A stretch of 64,000 bases of DNA from Candidatus Mycoplasma mahonii (GTDB lineage: Bacteria > Bacillota_I > Bacilli_A > Mycoplasmatales > Metamycoplasmataceae), in contig NZ_CP114583.1 in assembly GCF_030550815.1 (NCBI RefSeq), forward strand, positions 633,818 through 697,817, given 5' to 3'. Below are positions 1-14,282 of this stretch, in pieces. A program made the translations under genes and the position numbers. The first letter of the stretch is position 1, and each line of letters starts with the position of its first letter. The notes under the pieces were generated by a model. It was given only the letters and a program-made list of their open reading frames with translations. It was not told where the DNA came from and searched no databases.

Positions 1-806
1 ACCAAGAAATTGCTTACTATAAAACTTTTGTTAGCATTAATTACTATCACTTTTAAAACTCCGGTTATATCATTTTTGGTAATTTCAATGTCTTTTAACA
101 ACATTTCATTTTTACCAATTGTTCCTTCTGGTAAAACTTTTATTAGTTCATTAAATATATCTATATCTGGTAAATTAGAAACTATTTCATTTGGATTAAG
201 TAGTCCTTGTAAAGCAGTATCTGAATCAAGTGCTTTAATAGCAAAGATTAATGTACTTGATAATAAAAATGGATTATTTGGGTTAGTAATTCTATCTGTC
301 ATCCTAGCAGTTGGTTGTTCCATCGCAGTTGTATTAAGCACTTCATTTTTAGTAATTGCAGCTTTAATAACTGCTTCACTTTCTTTGGACCCTGATTTTA
401 ATAATTTAAGTAAAGTTACTTCACCTGTTGTTTTAACAACATTAAAAATAGCTTTAATAATGGTGTTAGGATTGGCTTGAATTGCTGTTGCACTTTGCAC
501 AATAAAACTTGCATGAGTTGAAACCGTTGCTCTTGGTAATACTCCAGTAGCTGTCAATACTAAATTATCCCCATCATCATTCATATCAGTCACATTGATA
601 TTAGTAAGTCCTAATTTTAAATCTTGAAAGGTTTCTTTGAAAGTATCATATTCTCTTGACTCTATAATTTTAGCATCGACTAATCTCTTTCCTGGTGTGA
701 TGTAAATACTGTCACCATTATTTATCATTAATAATGGAACTGCTATACTAGTTGTTACTATTGCTCCAATTCCACCGCAAACCGCTATTTTAATTCTCTT
801 GGACAT
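1..806 (-). CDS. Secreted or membrane-anchored surface protein, 3' end outside window
   Basis: The reading frame is open from an ATG at 806 down to the window edge (268 codons seen, C-terminus missing). The start is supported by an AAGGAG ribosome site a few bases upstream. The product begins MSKRIKIAVCGG followed by a hydrophobic stretch (about residues 7-27), so it looks like a signal peptide or N-terminal anchor. Cys9 sits too early and in the wrong context for a normal lipobox. The rest is rich in Ile, Asn, Thr and Lys with no motif I recognise. Inference: a surface or secreted protein. Its promoter contains an AT dinucleotide run (see next entry), and a dispersed repeat lies just upstream. 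Confidence 0.7.
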   Translation of the reverse strand, partial: MSKRIKIAVCGGIGAIVTTSIAVPLLMINNGDSIYITPGKRLVDAKIIESREYDTFKETFQDLKLGLTNINVTDMNDDGDNLVLTATGVLPRATVSTHASFIVQSATAIQANPNTIIKAIFNVVKTTGEVTLLKLLKSGSKESEAVIKAAITKNEVLNTTAMEQPTARMTDRITNPNNPFLLSSTLIFAIKALDSDTALQGLLNPNEIVSNLPDIDIFNELIKVLPEGTIGKNEMLLKDIEITKNDITGVLKVIVINANKSFIVSNFL

Positions 807-831
807 TATTCTCCTTATGTATATTAAAATA

Positions 832-864
832 ATTATAAGGTCATATATATATATATATATATAT
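832..864 (-). promoter_or_regulatory. Promoter with (AT)11 run in the -35 region
   Basis: On the minus strand TATAAT (837-832) lies 25 bases before the start codon at 806. The -35 position expected 17 bp further upstream falls inside an uninterrupted (AT)11 tract at 843-864. A dinucleotide tract here could change promoter strength by slippage; that is inference. Confidence 0.5.
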
Positions 865-888
865 TAAAAAATAACATATCATAATTTT

Positions 889-1003
889 ATAAATTATTTG
901 CAACTTTGTCATGTTTTTACTATTTGATCTTTTATTGGAAGTACATAAACTTATATAAGTTTATTAATTTATTCAGAGATCTCGTGATTGTCTACTTGAC
1001 AAG
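889..1003. repeat. Dispersed repeat, partial copy 1
   Basis: About 115 bases matching the first third of the ~320 bp repeats at 15659-15980 and 26857-27177 (shared blocks AAATTATTTGC, TATTTGATCTTT, TTTATTCAGA, GATTGTC). Like the other copies it sits roughly 80 bases upstream of the start codon of a minus-strand gene and in the same orientation. Confidence 0.7.
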
Positions 1004-1029
1004 TTTAAATATGTTTTACAAAAAGGACA

Positions 1030-1050
1030 AAAAAAAGGACCATTTGGTCT
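1030..1050 (-). terminator. Terminator of the rRNA operon
   Basis: On the minus strand GACCA-AA-TGGTC forms a short hairpin followed by a run of T. It lies about 60 bases beyond the 23S 3' end, with no 5S gene in between. The stem is only 5 bp, so strength is uncertain. Confidence 0.5.
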
Positions 1051-1109
1051 GTTTCCTAGTTTTCTAAAAACTGAATAGCAATCGTCTAAGATATCTAAAT
1101 ATTATGCGT

Positions 1110-3998
<2,889 letters not shown>

Positions 3999-4417
3999 AA
4001 AACTTGTTCCAAATAACTCTGGTAACTTTTTCTTTATTGCTTGTACTTATTAAAAAGTACGTCCTATTGTTAATTCTTTTTGATCTATTGTTTGGTTTGA
4101 TCTTTCGATCATCTCGTTTAAGATTATTTAAATTATTCAATATATTTATTGATAATTTAGAGTATCTTAGGTGTGAAATTATTTAATTTGACGAAAAAAC
4201 TCCTTTGATAACGACATTACATCATCTTCAAATTCTGTTTTTTGTTGTGTATTAAAAAATTTATTTGATTGCTATTCAGTTTTCAAAAAACTATACTGAG
4301 AGAAAAAACTCTCAAAACTGGATATAAGAATGCGATAAGTCTAACGCTCACAACGACTGCTTTCTCAAAAGAGAGAAAGAAGATTTGTATTTATGACTTA
4401 TGAATGTAATGTACTCC
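3999..4417 (-). other. 16S-23S spacer with precursor processing stems, no tRNA
   Basis: The 420-base spacer holds no tRNA. Two halves of long-range stems are seen: 4267-4283 pairs perfectly (17 nt) with 1067-1083 around 23S, and 4314-4330 pairs perfectly (17 nt) with 6011-6027 around 16S. Such stems are the usual RNase III sites in bacterial rRNA precursors (established knowledge). A small GAGAG/CTCTC hairpin lies between them at about 4299-4313. Confidence 0.75.
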
Positions 4418-5937
<1,520 letters not shown>

Positions 5938-6151
5938 TAATAAGAATTCTTATATCTTAACTAATATTGTTATATGTAATTATTGTTAAAAGAATTAAAA
6001 CGTTGTGATTTTCTTATATCCAGTTTTCAAAGAACTTTCAACACCAAATTTCCAACCCCAAATCGAGTTCATAAAATGCAGTGCCTTTTAAGTATATATC
6101 AAAAAATAAAAAAATAGGAAAAATATGAACTTTTTTTGCAAAATAAAAAAG
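5938..6151 (-). promoter_or_regulatory. rRNA operon leader and probable promoter region
   Basis: This is the A+T-rich leader upstream of 16S. It contains the 5' half of the 16S processing stem (6011-6027). A TATACT -10-like hexamer lies near 6092-6097 on the minus strand; no good -35 is obvious. The promoter assignment is tentative. Confidence 0.35.
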
Positions 6152-6937
6152 CTACCGTAGTGCTCTTTTAATCGACTTGATTACATTACCATTTTTACCT
6201 AATGATAATAAAACCCCATTAAGCTCAATGTTATTATCTGAAACAGTGAAGACAGACCGTTCACCATAACGCATCATTTGATAGACACTGTCTCAATCTG
6301 CCCCAATCGCGGAGTTAATGGGACCAGTCATACCAGCATCTGTAATATAAGCAGTACCTTTAGGCAAGATCTTAGCATCACTTGTTTGAATGTGGGTGTG
6401 AGTACCTAACACCGCCGTGGCTTTACCATCCACATATACCCCAAATACATTCTTTTCACTAGTTGTTTCACCATGAAAATCAATAATATGATAATCAGTT
6501 TCTTGTAATTTCTCTAACTTATCAAAGGCATCAAAGAAATTTTCGGCTTCATCTTCTTTCCAACCATAACCTAAGCGATTAAACCCAATGCCCATTAATT
6601 GTGAAATACGAATGGTTTTACCTTTAACGATAAAAATGCTTGTGCCGTGGCCTGGATACTTACTTTTGACATTATAAGGTCTAATTAAATCCTTTTGGCC
6701 AATGATATGTTTAATATCCTTTTTAGCCCAAACATGATTACCAATCGTAAAGGCATCAATGCCAATGGCTTTTAATCTTAAGTAGTCACTTTTAACAAAC
6801 CCTTTACGACCGGAAACATTTTCTGCTTGCGCAATTACAAAGTCAGCTTTTTCTTGCTTAATTATTTTGGGTAGATGTTTTTCTAGAGCTTTGATACTTG
6901 GTTCACCAAAGATATCTCCAAGAAATAATATGTTCAT
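6152..6937 (-). CDS. ymdB: YmdB-family metallophosphoesterase
   Basis: A 261-aa protein, the usual length for YmdB (about 264 aa in Bacillus), reached by reading one in-frame TGA as Trp; the stop is TAG at 6152. Calcineurin-like metal ligands are visible: D8 in FLGDIF, N40 in AQAENVSG and N67-H68 in IGNHVW, plus a C-terminal GTHTHIQT motif. Bacillus YmdB is a phosphodiesterase acting on 2',3'-cyclic nucleotides that influences RNA turnover. In Bacillus it follows recA and rny; here it follows recA with a terminator between and no rny, so it may be transcribed separately. Confidence 0.9.
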
Positions 6938-6970
6938 CTTTCCTCTTTTCTACTCAATCATTATATATAA

Positions 6971-6993
6971 AAATCCCCCTTATTATAAGAGGG
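6971..6993 (-). terminator. Terminator after recA
   Basis: On the minus strand CCCTCTTA-TAA-TAAGGGGG forms an 8-bp stem (one G-U pair) followed by ATTTTTAT. It lies just past the recA stop and before ymdB. Confidence 0.7.
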
Positions 6994-7008
6994 TTTAAAA
7001 ATAGATAC

Positions 7009-8070
7009 TTAAAGGCTATTTTTCTTGCTACTTTTTGCTACTTTTGACCCTTCAGGCATATTTTCAATCTTTTGTTTTGCTACTTTGGGTAATTTCTTAG
7101 CTTTCATGGCTTCTAAAACTAGATCAAGAATTTCTTGAAAGAGTTCTCTATTATTCACAAAGATCTCGCGTAAGTTTTGTTTACCTTGGGCAATATTATC
7201 ACCTTTATATTGATATCAAGACCCCTTTTTGGCAATAATTTCATGTTCAACAGCTAAATCCACAACTTCTGATTCTTTGGATATTCCATGGGAAAAGATA
7301 ATCTCTGTAATTCCAATTTTAAAAGGCGGAGCTAATTTATTTTTAGCTACTTTAACTTTAATGACATTACCTTTAACATCTTGCCCTGTCCCAACAGACG
7401 AGATTCGACGCACATCTAATCTAATTGATGAGTAGAATTTTAAAGCTCTTCCGCCAGAAGTAGTTTCTGGTGAGCCAAACATGACTCCAATTTTCATTCT
7501 AATTTGATTGATGAAAATAATTGTGGTCTTAGTTTTATTTAATGAACCAGTTATTTTCCGCAAGGCCTTCGACATTAACCTAGCCTGAGCCCCTATGGTT
7601 TGATCTCTCATCTCCCCATGAAGTTCAACTTCAGGGACCAATGCTGCCACAGAATCGACTACAATTAAATCAATGGAACCAGTTTTAGCTAAAGTATCAA
7701 CAATTTCTAATGCTTGTTCTCCTGAATCTGGTTGTGATAAAATTAAATTATCAATATCAACTCCTAAATTACTTGCATATGTAGGATCGATGGAATGCTC
7801 TGCATCAATAAATGCTGCAATCCCCCCGTTTTTTTGAACCTCGTTAATGGCGTGTAGTGCTAGTGTTGTCTTGCCTGATGATTCTGGACCATAGATTTCA
7901 ATAATCCGTCCTTTGGGATAACCACCAATACCTAAAATATCATCAACCACAATTGACCCTGATGAAAAGACATCTAGATCAACAGCCGGTTTGTCTCCAA
8001 GGAGCATAATTGCTTCTTTACCAAATTGCTTTTCAATTTGTTGAAGAGCGTTTTTTATTTCTGTTTTCAT
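7009..8070 (-). CDS. recA: Recombinase RecA
   Basis: A 353-aa RecA that mediates homologous recombination and strand exchange. Walker [11 protein letters not shown] is near residue 60 and the DNA-binding loop region with [10 protein letters not shown] is present. One TGA is read as Trp near the C-terminus, after which the protein continues with a Lys-rich tail. The start chosen is the second of two in-frame ATGs (8070 rather than 8082), because GGAGGA lies at the right distance before 8070 and overlaps the upstream ATG. It follows cinA closely, as in many Firmicutes. RecA probably drives the recombination behind the repeat arrays at 46-59 kb (inference). Confidence 0.97.
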
Positions 8071-8084
8071 TTTTTCCTCCATTA

Positions 8085-8504
8085 CTATATAGCCTTTTTT
8101 GGAAGAAGTTTGCTTATTTTCTTTAAAGCAAAGGCCACGGACTGCTCTCTAATAGACTGACGATCACCTTTGAAATCAAGTTCATACACTTGCTCATTAA
8201 TAGCAATAAAGACTTTGCCTACAGGTTTTTGATCTAAAGTAGTTGGCCCAGCATTACCGGTAAAAGCTACACACAAATCAACTTGGAAAAATGCTTGACC
8301 TTTTTGAGCCATAGCTAGAGCTACTTTGGAATTAACCACTCCAGCAGAAATATCAACACCCAATTTTTCCTTGATCTCATTACTGTAAGTAACAAGAGAT
8401 CCTTTAAAAAATGTTGATGCTCCAGGAGTTTTAGTTATCTCACTAGCAAAAAGACCACCAGTAATTGATTCTACTGCCGCTAAAGTCATTTTAAAGTAAT
8501 TCAA
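8085..8504 (-). CDS. cinA: CinA C-terminal domain protein (PncC, NMN deamidase family)
   Basis: The protein matches the stand-alone CinA C-terminal domain: [16 protein letters not shown] at the start, a central [12 protein letters not shown] and a late [10 protein letters not shown]. This family deamidates nicotinamide mononucleotide. The start is unclear. A TTG at 8504 gives a helix ([12 protein letters not shown]) typical of the family; a GTG at 8540 would add twelve residues, and an ATG at 8489 would cut into the domain. None has a clear ribosome site. The gene overlaps the end of yqeG (stop 8491), so translation is probably coupled. recA follows 15 bases on. Confidence 0.85.
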   Translation of the reverse strand: MNYFKMTLAAVESITGGLFASEITKTPGASTFFKGSLVTYSNEIKEKLGVDISAGVVNSKVALAMAQKGQAFFQVDLCVAFTGNAGPTTLDQKPVGKVFIAINEQVYELDFKGDRQSIREQSVAFALKKISKLLPKKAI

Positions 8505-9069
8505 AAGAGTTGTTAGTTGTCATGGATGTGAACTTACCACTCTTGAGAATATTTTGCCTTTCTAGTTTTTTATAAATAAAGTTTTCCAAAAAAACATTAA
8601 ATGAAGACATTTTATAATCTGTTGAAACAAGGGGTTGCACTAAAATGGACTCTCAATTCATCAAATTAGAAACTAAGGTATCCATAATAATTTGATCCCC
8701 CATCATAATCACTTCTGATGGTTTTAAATCTCTTTTCTTCATAATTTCTTTGGCTGATTTTCTAAATGGTTTTTTAGCATTACCATAAAACTCTTTTACA
8801 CCAGCTTTAGCTGCAAAGAGCCCTGTTCTTTTGGTGGTGTTGTTAGACATAATAACAACCTCAATCTCAGCACTTTTAAGTCGATTAACAAAATCAATGA
8901 CATCTTTATTGGGTAATTTTGTAAAATGAGGCACAAGGGTATTATCAAGATCAGAAATAAATAATTTAATTCCTTGACGCTTTAACTGACTAATATTAAC
9001 ATCTTTAAAAGACCTTACATAAATGGAAGGTTTAAAATAATTAGATAATAGTCCTCTTTTTCTTTTCAT
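8491..9069 (-). CDS. yqeG: YqeG-family HAD phosphatase
   Basis: A HAD (haloacid dehalogenase) phosphatase of YqeG type, about 192 aa with one TGA read as Trp. Motif I is FISDLDNTLV (two catalytic Asp), motif II is VIMSNN, and KKPFRKSA and VIMMGDQ(I)IMD carry motifs III and IV. The start at 9069 (MKRKRG) is preferred over the ATG at 9102 because homologues start near there and a perfect TATAAT lies exactly 6 bases upstream of it, which would put the longer start upstream of the transcript. The substrate is unknown to me. It overlaps cinA by 14 bases and heads the yqeG-cinA-recA cluster. Confidence 0.85.
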
Positions 9070-9075
9070 AACTAT

Positions 9076-9081
9076 ATTATA
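9076..9081 (-). promoter_or_regulatory. -10 box placed for a leaderless yqeG mRNA
   Basis: TATAAT on the minus strand is followed by six bases (ATAGTT) and then the yqeG ATG, with no Shine-Dalgarno sequence. Transcription would start on or next to the A of ATG. Five other starts in this window show the same layout. Confidence 0.6.
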
Positions 9082-9983
9082 AAGAAATGAGTTAATAAAC
9101 ACCCAATGTTTTTATTAACAAGTTCTGGATGATTAAATTATGTTTTTCACATGAAAGTGATATGTCTTTTGAGATAAGCATTTAAGCATAGTTTTTGAAA
9201 CACCATTGACTATAATATGAGAGTGGATTATAATGGAAGCATATTTATACTTTCAGGCAAAAATATAAAATGTTATCGTGATAAATGTGAAAGCATTAAT
9301 ACAAATCACTAATAAATTTAAATGCAACTATCTGATGTATCTTAACGTTAAATAAGTGATTTATGCATATTAATAATAAGAAAATAATACTATTATCCGA
9401 TGTCAAAAAAAGTGTTAAATTTAGTTACTTTAGACATTAATTTAATCTAGTACTCATAATATAAATTATTAAGTTTTAGATTCATGGATTTTATTTAACT
9501 CAACTATTGAAACAAACTCTTGTGGGCTATTACCAGATGTTGTAGCTAACTTAGACACTCTTGAAATTATTTTAGCACACTTATATTATTTTTAGCTAAC
9601 TTATTGTTTGAATATCAAACTATTAATATCACGGAAAATATTATTGAGTTACTGACCAATTTTATTAATTTGATACTCAACTTAAAATATTATGTTTATT
9701 TTTTTTCTAACGATATTTTAACCCATTGTGTTACTTAATGTTAATCATAAAGATCATGTAAATATTCTCTTACAAGAATGATCTTCTATTTTTTTATGTT
9801 TTTAAGTATTTGACTCAATTATATATAGCACAATAATATTTGGATAATTATATGTACAATACTTAACATATAAGGTAAATCATTTTCGATGCTTAGGGGG
9901 AAAAATGGCTAACCAAGATAAACAAAACATTTTTGTCTATTGCAAATAATGATAAGAAATGCTTTACCCCTATATTAATTGAC
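9082..9983. other. Long A+T-rich intergenic region with short coding remnants
   Basis: About 900 bases with no intact gene. On the minus strand 9479-9580 reads as a coding-like fragment of about 33 codons (containing KLATTSGNSPQEF) ending in TAA. On the plus strand an ATG at 9905 preceded by TAGGGGG gives only 14 codons (MANQDKQNIF). Both look like debris of lost genes. I saw no RNA gene signature (RNase P RNA, tmRNA or 5S). Confidence 0.4.
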
Positions 9984-10008
9984 ATAAAAAAAGATTCATT
10001 TAAGAATC
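9984..10008 (-). terminator. Terminator of the 10022 lipoprotein gene
   Basis: On the minus strand GATTC-TTAAAT-GAATC is followed by a run of seven T, about 15 bases past the stop codon. Confidence 0.7.
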
Positions 10009-10021
10009 GTTGTTTTTTTAC

Positions 10022-10426
10022 TTAACTACTAAGTGCTGTTCTAAATTTAAGCAAATCAATTAACTCTCTGAATTTATGATTTTTTTTTAGGAGTTGATTA
10101 GCTGGATCAATTTCTGGTGCTTCAGCCATAATTTTCTGCTCAAGAGAATTTTCATGTGAGATAATAATTTTTAAAGAGGTCTCACCATTAAGTGTGGCAT
10201 GGGTAAGCAAATCAATTTCAGAATTTAGATTCTGATTAGCTGTACTATATTTAGTTAAATCAATAGTTAGTGATGTGATAGTTTGTCTATCATTATCAAC
10301 AAGATAATTAGTGATGATACCAATTCCATATTGTCCTTTTGTAGCTTTAGCACCGCAAGCAATAACTGCGACTATCGGAGCGATAACTGCTGTTATTGAT
10401 CCTAATGTTAACAATAGTTTTTTCAT
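10022..10426 (-). CDS. Small lipoprotein
   Basis: A 134-aa protein with a classic lipoprotein signal: Lys-rich start MKKLLL, hydrophobic core and lipobox VIAC with Cys24 as the predicted lipid-modified residue. An AAGGAG ribosome site precedes the ATG. The mature part is hydrophilic with no recognised domain. It follows gpmI by about 30 bases and may be read through from the glycolytic operon, but it has its own terminator. Predicted on the outer face of the membrane. Confidence 0.8.
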   Translation of the reverse strand: MKKLLLTLGSITAVIAPIVAVIACGAKATKGQYGIGIITNYLVDNDRQTITSLTIDLTKYSTANQNLNSEIDLLTHATLNGETSLKIIISHENSLEQKIMAEAPEIDPANQLLKKNHKFRELIDLLKFRTALSS

Positions 10427-10459
10427 TTTATCTCCTTAAATATCTTTAGACATTATAAC

Positions 10460-11965
10460 TTATTTAATTAGTGATTCATGGTCCATTGAAGCTGGAATCT
10501 CTAATCCTAAATAATCAATGATTGTGGGCGCGACATTAGCAAGTGAACCATTTGTAAGTGTTAATGATTGATCGGTACTGATAAATGGTACATCACTTGT
10601 TGTGTGCTTAGTAACTGGGTTGCCTTTTTCATCAGCCATAATTTCAACATTTCCATGATCAGCTGTAATGAACATAGTCCCATCTAGTTTATCAATAGCA
10701 GCTTTAACAACTTTAATTTGTAAGTCAATGAATTCAACGGCTGCAATGGCGGCTGATAAAACGCCGGTGTGTCCAACCATATCGGGATTAGCATAATTCA
10801 TAATCACAAGATCAACCTTACTTAGTTCCGGTAACAACATATCAGTAATACCTTGGGCTGACATTTCTGGAGCTTTTGAAAAATCAGATATTTTTAAAGA
10901 AGGTATCAAGATTCTACTTGCACCTGACAATTGAATATCCACTCCCCCATCCATAAAGAATGTTACATGGGCATATTTTTGTGTTTCAGCAATTCTAATT
11001 TGTTTAAATCCTGCCTTGGAAACAACAGAACCCAAGGTGTTTTGCACTTTCATAGAATCAAAGGCTACATGCGCCTTAATTCCTTCATAAGGCATCATGA
11101 TAGTTAGATTAAGACCTTTCACGGGATGATTGGCTTTGACATCATATAATTGCGAACCAACAAATAAATGTGATAGTTGTCTACTTCGATCTGGGCGGAA
11201 GTTAAATAAAATGATCCCATCATTATCAGACAAAAATTTTACATCTACATCTTGATTAACGGCCGGGTCAATAAATTCATCATTTAAATTCTTGTTATTA
11301 TATTGGTCATTAATATAATCCACCACATTGGTAAATGAATTTGTAGCACGGCCTTGTAGTGCTTCAAAAGCTTGCTCAGTTTTAGTAAAGTCAGCATCAC
11401 GATCCATGGCATATAAACGTCCTTGGATTGAACCAAGTTTGTAACCATATGTTTTTAAGATAGGTAATACTTTTGTTAGCGAAGCAAGAACCGATCTAGG
11501 ATCAACATCTCTTCCATCTGTAAAAGCATGCAATGTCACGTCTGTTATGCCTTGTTTATGTAATAATTTTAGTATTTCAAAAAGATGTGCTTCTAGAGAA
11601 TGGACTCCACCAGGGGATAACAACCCCATAACATGCATAGTGGTGCCATGTTCTTTAACGTGTTTAATAGATTGTAAAAAGGCTTCATTTTTCATAAATG
11701 TGCCATCAAGAATTGTTTTTGCAATTAAAGATAAACCAGTATAGACAATTTGACCAGCTCCAATATTGAGGTGACCAACTTCTGAATTGCCAATTTGTCC
11801 ATCAGGTAAACCAACTTGTTCTCCTGAGGCCTTTAGTTTGACATTGGGATAATTTTCAAGAAGATCATCAAGTGTTGGAGTTTTTGCTAATTTAAATGCA
11901 TTAGCCTTTTTGTTACTATCAAATCCTAGACCATCTATAATTGTTAATACAACCGGTTTTTTCAT
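10460..11965 (-). CDS. gpmI: 2,3-bisphosphoglycerate-independent phosphoglycerate mutase
   Basis: A 501-aa protein of normal length for the cofactor-independent, Mn-dependent mutase that interconverts 3- and 2-phosphoglycerate. The N-terminal metal motif TIIDGLG, the catalytic Ser61 in IGNSEVGH, the FNFRPDRSR motif and the C-terminal TADHGN and HTTSDVP metal sites are all visible. AGAGG precedes the ATG. It is the last glycolytic gene of the minus-strand set pgk-tpiA-gpmI. Confidence 0.97.
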   Translation of the reverse strand: MKKPVVLTIIDGLGFDSNKKANAFKLAKTPTLDDLLENYPNVKLKASGEQVGLPDGQIGNSEVGHLNIGAGQIVYTGLSLIAKTILDGTFMKNEAFLQSIKHVKEHGTTMHVMGLLSPGGVHSLEAHLFEILKLLHKQGITDVTLHAFTDGRDVDPRSVLASLTKVLPILKTYGYKLGSIQGRLYAMDRDADFTKTEQAFEALQGRATNSFTNVVDYINDQYNNKNLNDEFIDPAVNQDVDVKFLSDNDGIILFNFRPDRSRQLSHLFVGSQLYDVKANHPVKGLNLTIMMPYEGIKAHVAFDSMKVQNTLGSVVSKAGFKQIRIAETQKYAHVTFFMDGGVDIQLSGASRILIPSLKISDFSKAPEMSAQGITDMLLPELSKVDLVIMNYANPDMVGHTGVLSAAIAAVEFIDLQIKVVKAAIDKLDGTMFITADHGNVEIMADEKGNPVTKHTTSDVPFISTDQSLTLTNGSLANVAPTIIDYLGLEIPASMDHESLIK

Positions 11966-12115
11966 AATACCTCTTTCATCACATCATTATATAAAAAATA
12001 TCCTCTTTTATATAAAAAAGACATATTTTCATAAAATCACCAATTTTGTTATATATCGATATTGTGATAAAAAAATATTCTAATTAAGAAAGAAAGTAGA
12101 AATATTGTTTCGAGT

Positions 12116-12883
12116 TTATTGATTAAGCGTTAATAATTTTACAAACGAATCCGCTTCTAACGATCCACCACCAACAAGAGCACCGTCAATATCTTTTTTT
12201 GCCATCAATTCAGCGATGTTGTCTGGTTTAACTGAACCACCATATTGAATAATAATTTTAGATGATACTAATTCTGAAAATATTTTTCCAATCAAGTTTC
12301 TGATGTAAGCACATACTTCTTGAGCTTGAGATGATGAAGCAGTAACTCCGGTGCCAATCGCTCATATGGGTTCATAAGCAATAATAACTTTTTGTGTTTG
12401 CTCACCTGTTAGATCTTTAAAAGCATTAATTAATTGAATTTTAATCGTTGCCTTCCACTTACCGGATTTTCTTTGTTGCAATGTTTCACCTACACAAACA
12501 ATTGGTAGTAGCTTATTTTCAAGTGCAGCTAGCATTTTTGCATTAACAGATTGATCTGTTTCATTGTACATTGCTCTTCTTTCTGAGTGTCCAATAATGA
12601 CTGCATTAGCTCCAACACTTTTGATCATGGTAGCTGATAACTCGCCAGTGAAGGCTCCTGAAATATGTTCGTTAAAGTTTTCAGCAGCTACAATCATCCC
12701 AGTTGGCGCTAATTTTTTAACAGTCGCTAAAGAGACTGCAGGTGCACCGATTCCAAATTTCATATTTTTAATTTTTGCTTTATTAGCTATCACCAACTTA
12801 TTAAACTGAACCATAAATTTCTTAGCTTCAGATGGTATTTTATTCATCTTTCAATTACCGACTATTATGATTTTTCTTGCCAT
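12116..12883 (-). CDS. tpiA: Triosephosphate isomerase
   Basis: A 255-aa isomerase interconverting dihydroxyacetone phosphate and glyceraldehyde 3-phosphate. The start (12883, MARKIIIVGNWKMN) is set by an AAAAGGAG site and by the N-terminal catalytic Asn-Lys in GNWKMN, which needs TGA read as Trp. The catalytic His is in IIGHSERR and the catalytic Glu in AYEPIWAIGTG (a second TGA as Trp). The C-terminal phosphate loop YGGSVKP is present. It lies 24 bases after pgk and upstream of gpmI. Confidence 0.97.
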
Positions 12884-12907
12884 TATGACTCCTTTTATTT
12901 TTTAACA

Positions 12908-14098
12908 TTATTTATTTTGAATTGCTTCAACACCAGGAAGAGGTTTGCCTTCCATATATGTTAAGGAAGCACCCCCTCCTGTTGAAATGTGAGTAAACTT
13001 ATCTTCAAATCCTAACTTAATTGCTGCCGCTGCTGAATCTCCGCCACCAATGATAGAAAAAACTCCTGATTGTTTAGATATTGCTGTAGCAATTGCTTCT
13101 GTTCCATCTTTAAAATTGTTAAACTCCGCCACACCCATGGGGCCATTTCAGACAACTGTTTTAGCGCCTTGTAATGCTTCTTCATATAATTTAATTGTTT
13201 TAGGGCCGATGTCCAACGACATTTTACCATTAGGGATATCAATTGTATCAATTATTTCTCTTGATTCATTTGCATATGATGAAGCTACAGCATAATCAAC
13301 TGGTAAAATGATTTTTCCATTTGCTTTATCTAAAAACGATTTAGCCATATCAATATAATCTGCTTCTAATAATGAATCACCAATGGAATGACCTAGCGCT
13401 TTTTGGAACGTGTAACACATTCCGCCACCAATTAAAATTTTATCTGCAATTTTTAAAAGATTTTTAATCATCTTAATTTTGTCAGACACTTTGGCTCCTC
13501 CGACAATTGCGATGAATGGTTTTTGTGGAATATCCAATCCTTTACCAAGCATTCTTAATTCTTTCTCAACTAAATAACCAACTGCAGATATCGGGATGTT
13601 TGAAGCAATCCCCACATTTGAGGCATGAGCTCTATGAGCTGTGCCAAATGCATCATTAATAAATATATCTCCTAATGATGCTCAATATTTACCTAATACA
13701 GGATCATTTTTTGATTCAGCCTTATTATTAAGATCTTCATATCTTGTATTTTGGAACATCAATACTTCTCCATCATGCATAGCATTAATAGCCCCTTCTA
13801 AGAGTGGGCCTCTTGTAGCATTAATGAATTTGACTTCTTGCCCAAGTTTTTTAGATAAATCTTTTGCCACAATTGATAAATCTTTTTTAATTTTATCTTC
13901 TTCTGAAGTAATTCTGCCCAAGTGAGAAAATAAGATTGCTTTACCTTTTTGCGCAATAACTTTCTTTATGGTGGGAAGGGCAGCGGATATTCTTTTATCA
14001 GAAGTAATCACCCCATTTTCAACTGGTACATTAAAATCTACTCTGATCAATATTTTTTTATGACTTAAGTTTATATCATCAATTGTCTTCTTGTCCAT
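12908..14098 (-). CDS. pgk: Phosphoglycerate kinase
   Basis: A 396-aa kinase that makes ATP and 3-phosphoglycerate from 1,3-bisphosphoglycerate and ADP. Substrate motifs RVDFNVP and FSHLGR, the hinge [11 protein letters not shown] and the nucleotide loop GGGDSAAA are visible. Two TGA codons (before ASLGDIF and in VVWNGPMG) are read as Trp. It is first in the order pgk-tpiA-gpmI on the minus strand. Confidence 0.97.
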
Positions 14099-14201
14099 GG
14101 GAACCTCTTTCTAAATGATTATACTCCAATTAAAAGAGTATTTTTGATTGTAAAATAAAAAGTTATGTTATAGATTAAAAAAACATACTAAAAAACACTA
14201 T

Positions 14202-14232
14202 AAAAATACCATAAATTAGGTTTATGGTATTT
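14202..14232 (-). terminator. Terminator of the four-repeat lipoprotein gene
   Basis: A perfect 12-bp inverted repeat (AAATACCATAAA / TTTATGGTATTT) with a 5-base loop and T-run on the minus strand, about 50 bases after the stop. Very similar hairpins follow the three large lipoprotein genes at 46-56 kb. Confidence 0.8.
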
Positions 14233-14282
14233 ATTATTATTTAGGATTGTTAACCTGTCATTGTCATATCTTTTGTATTGGA

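Noticed and set aside
12908-14098. pgk, tpiA, rpoB and others as fragmented pseudogenes when read with the standard code
   Set aside because: The breaks are all TGA codons at family Trp positions, so they are intact under genetic code 4.
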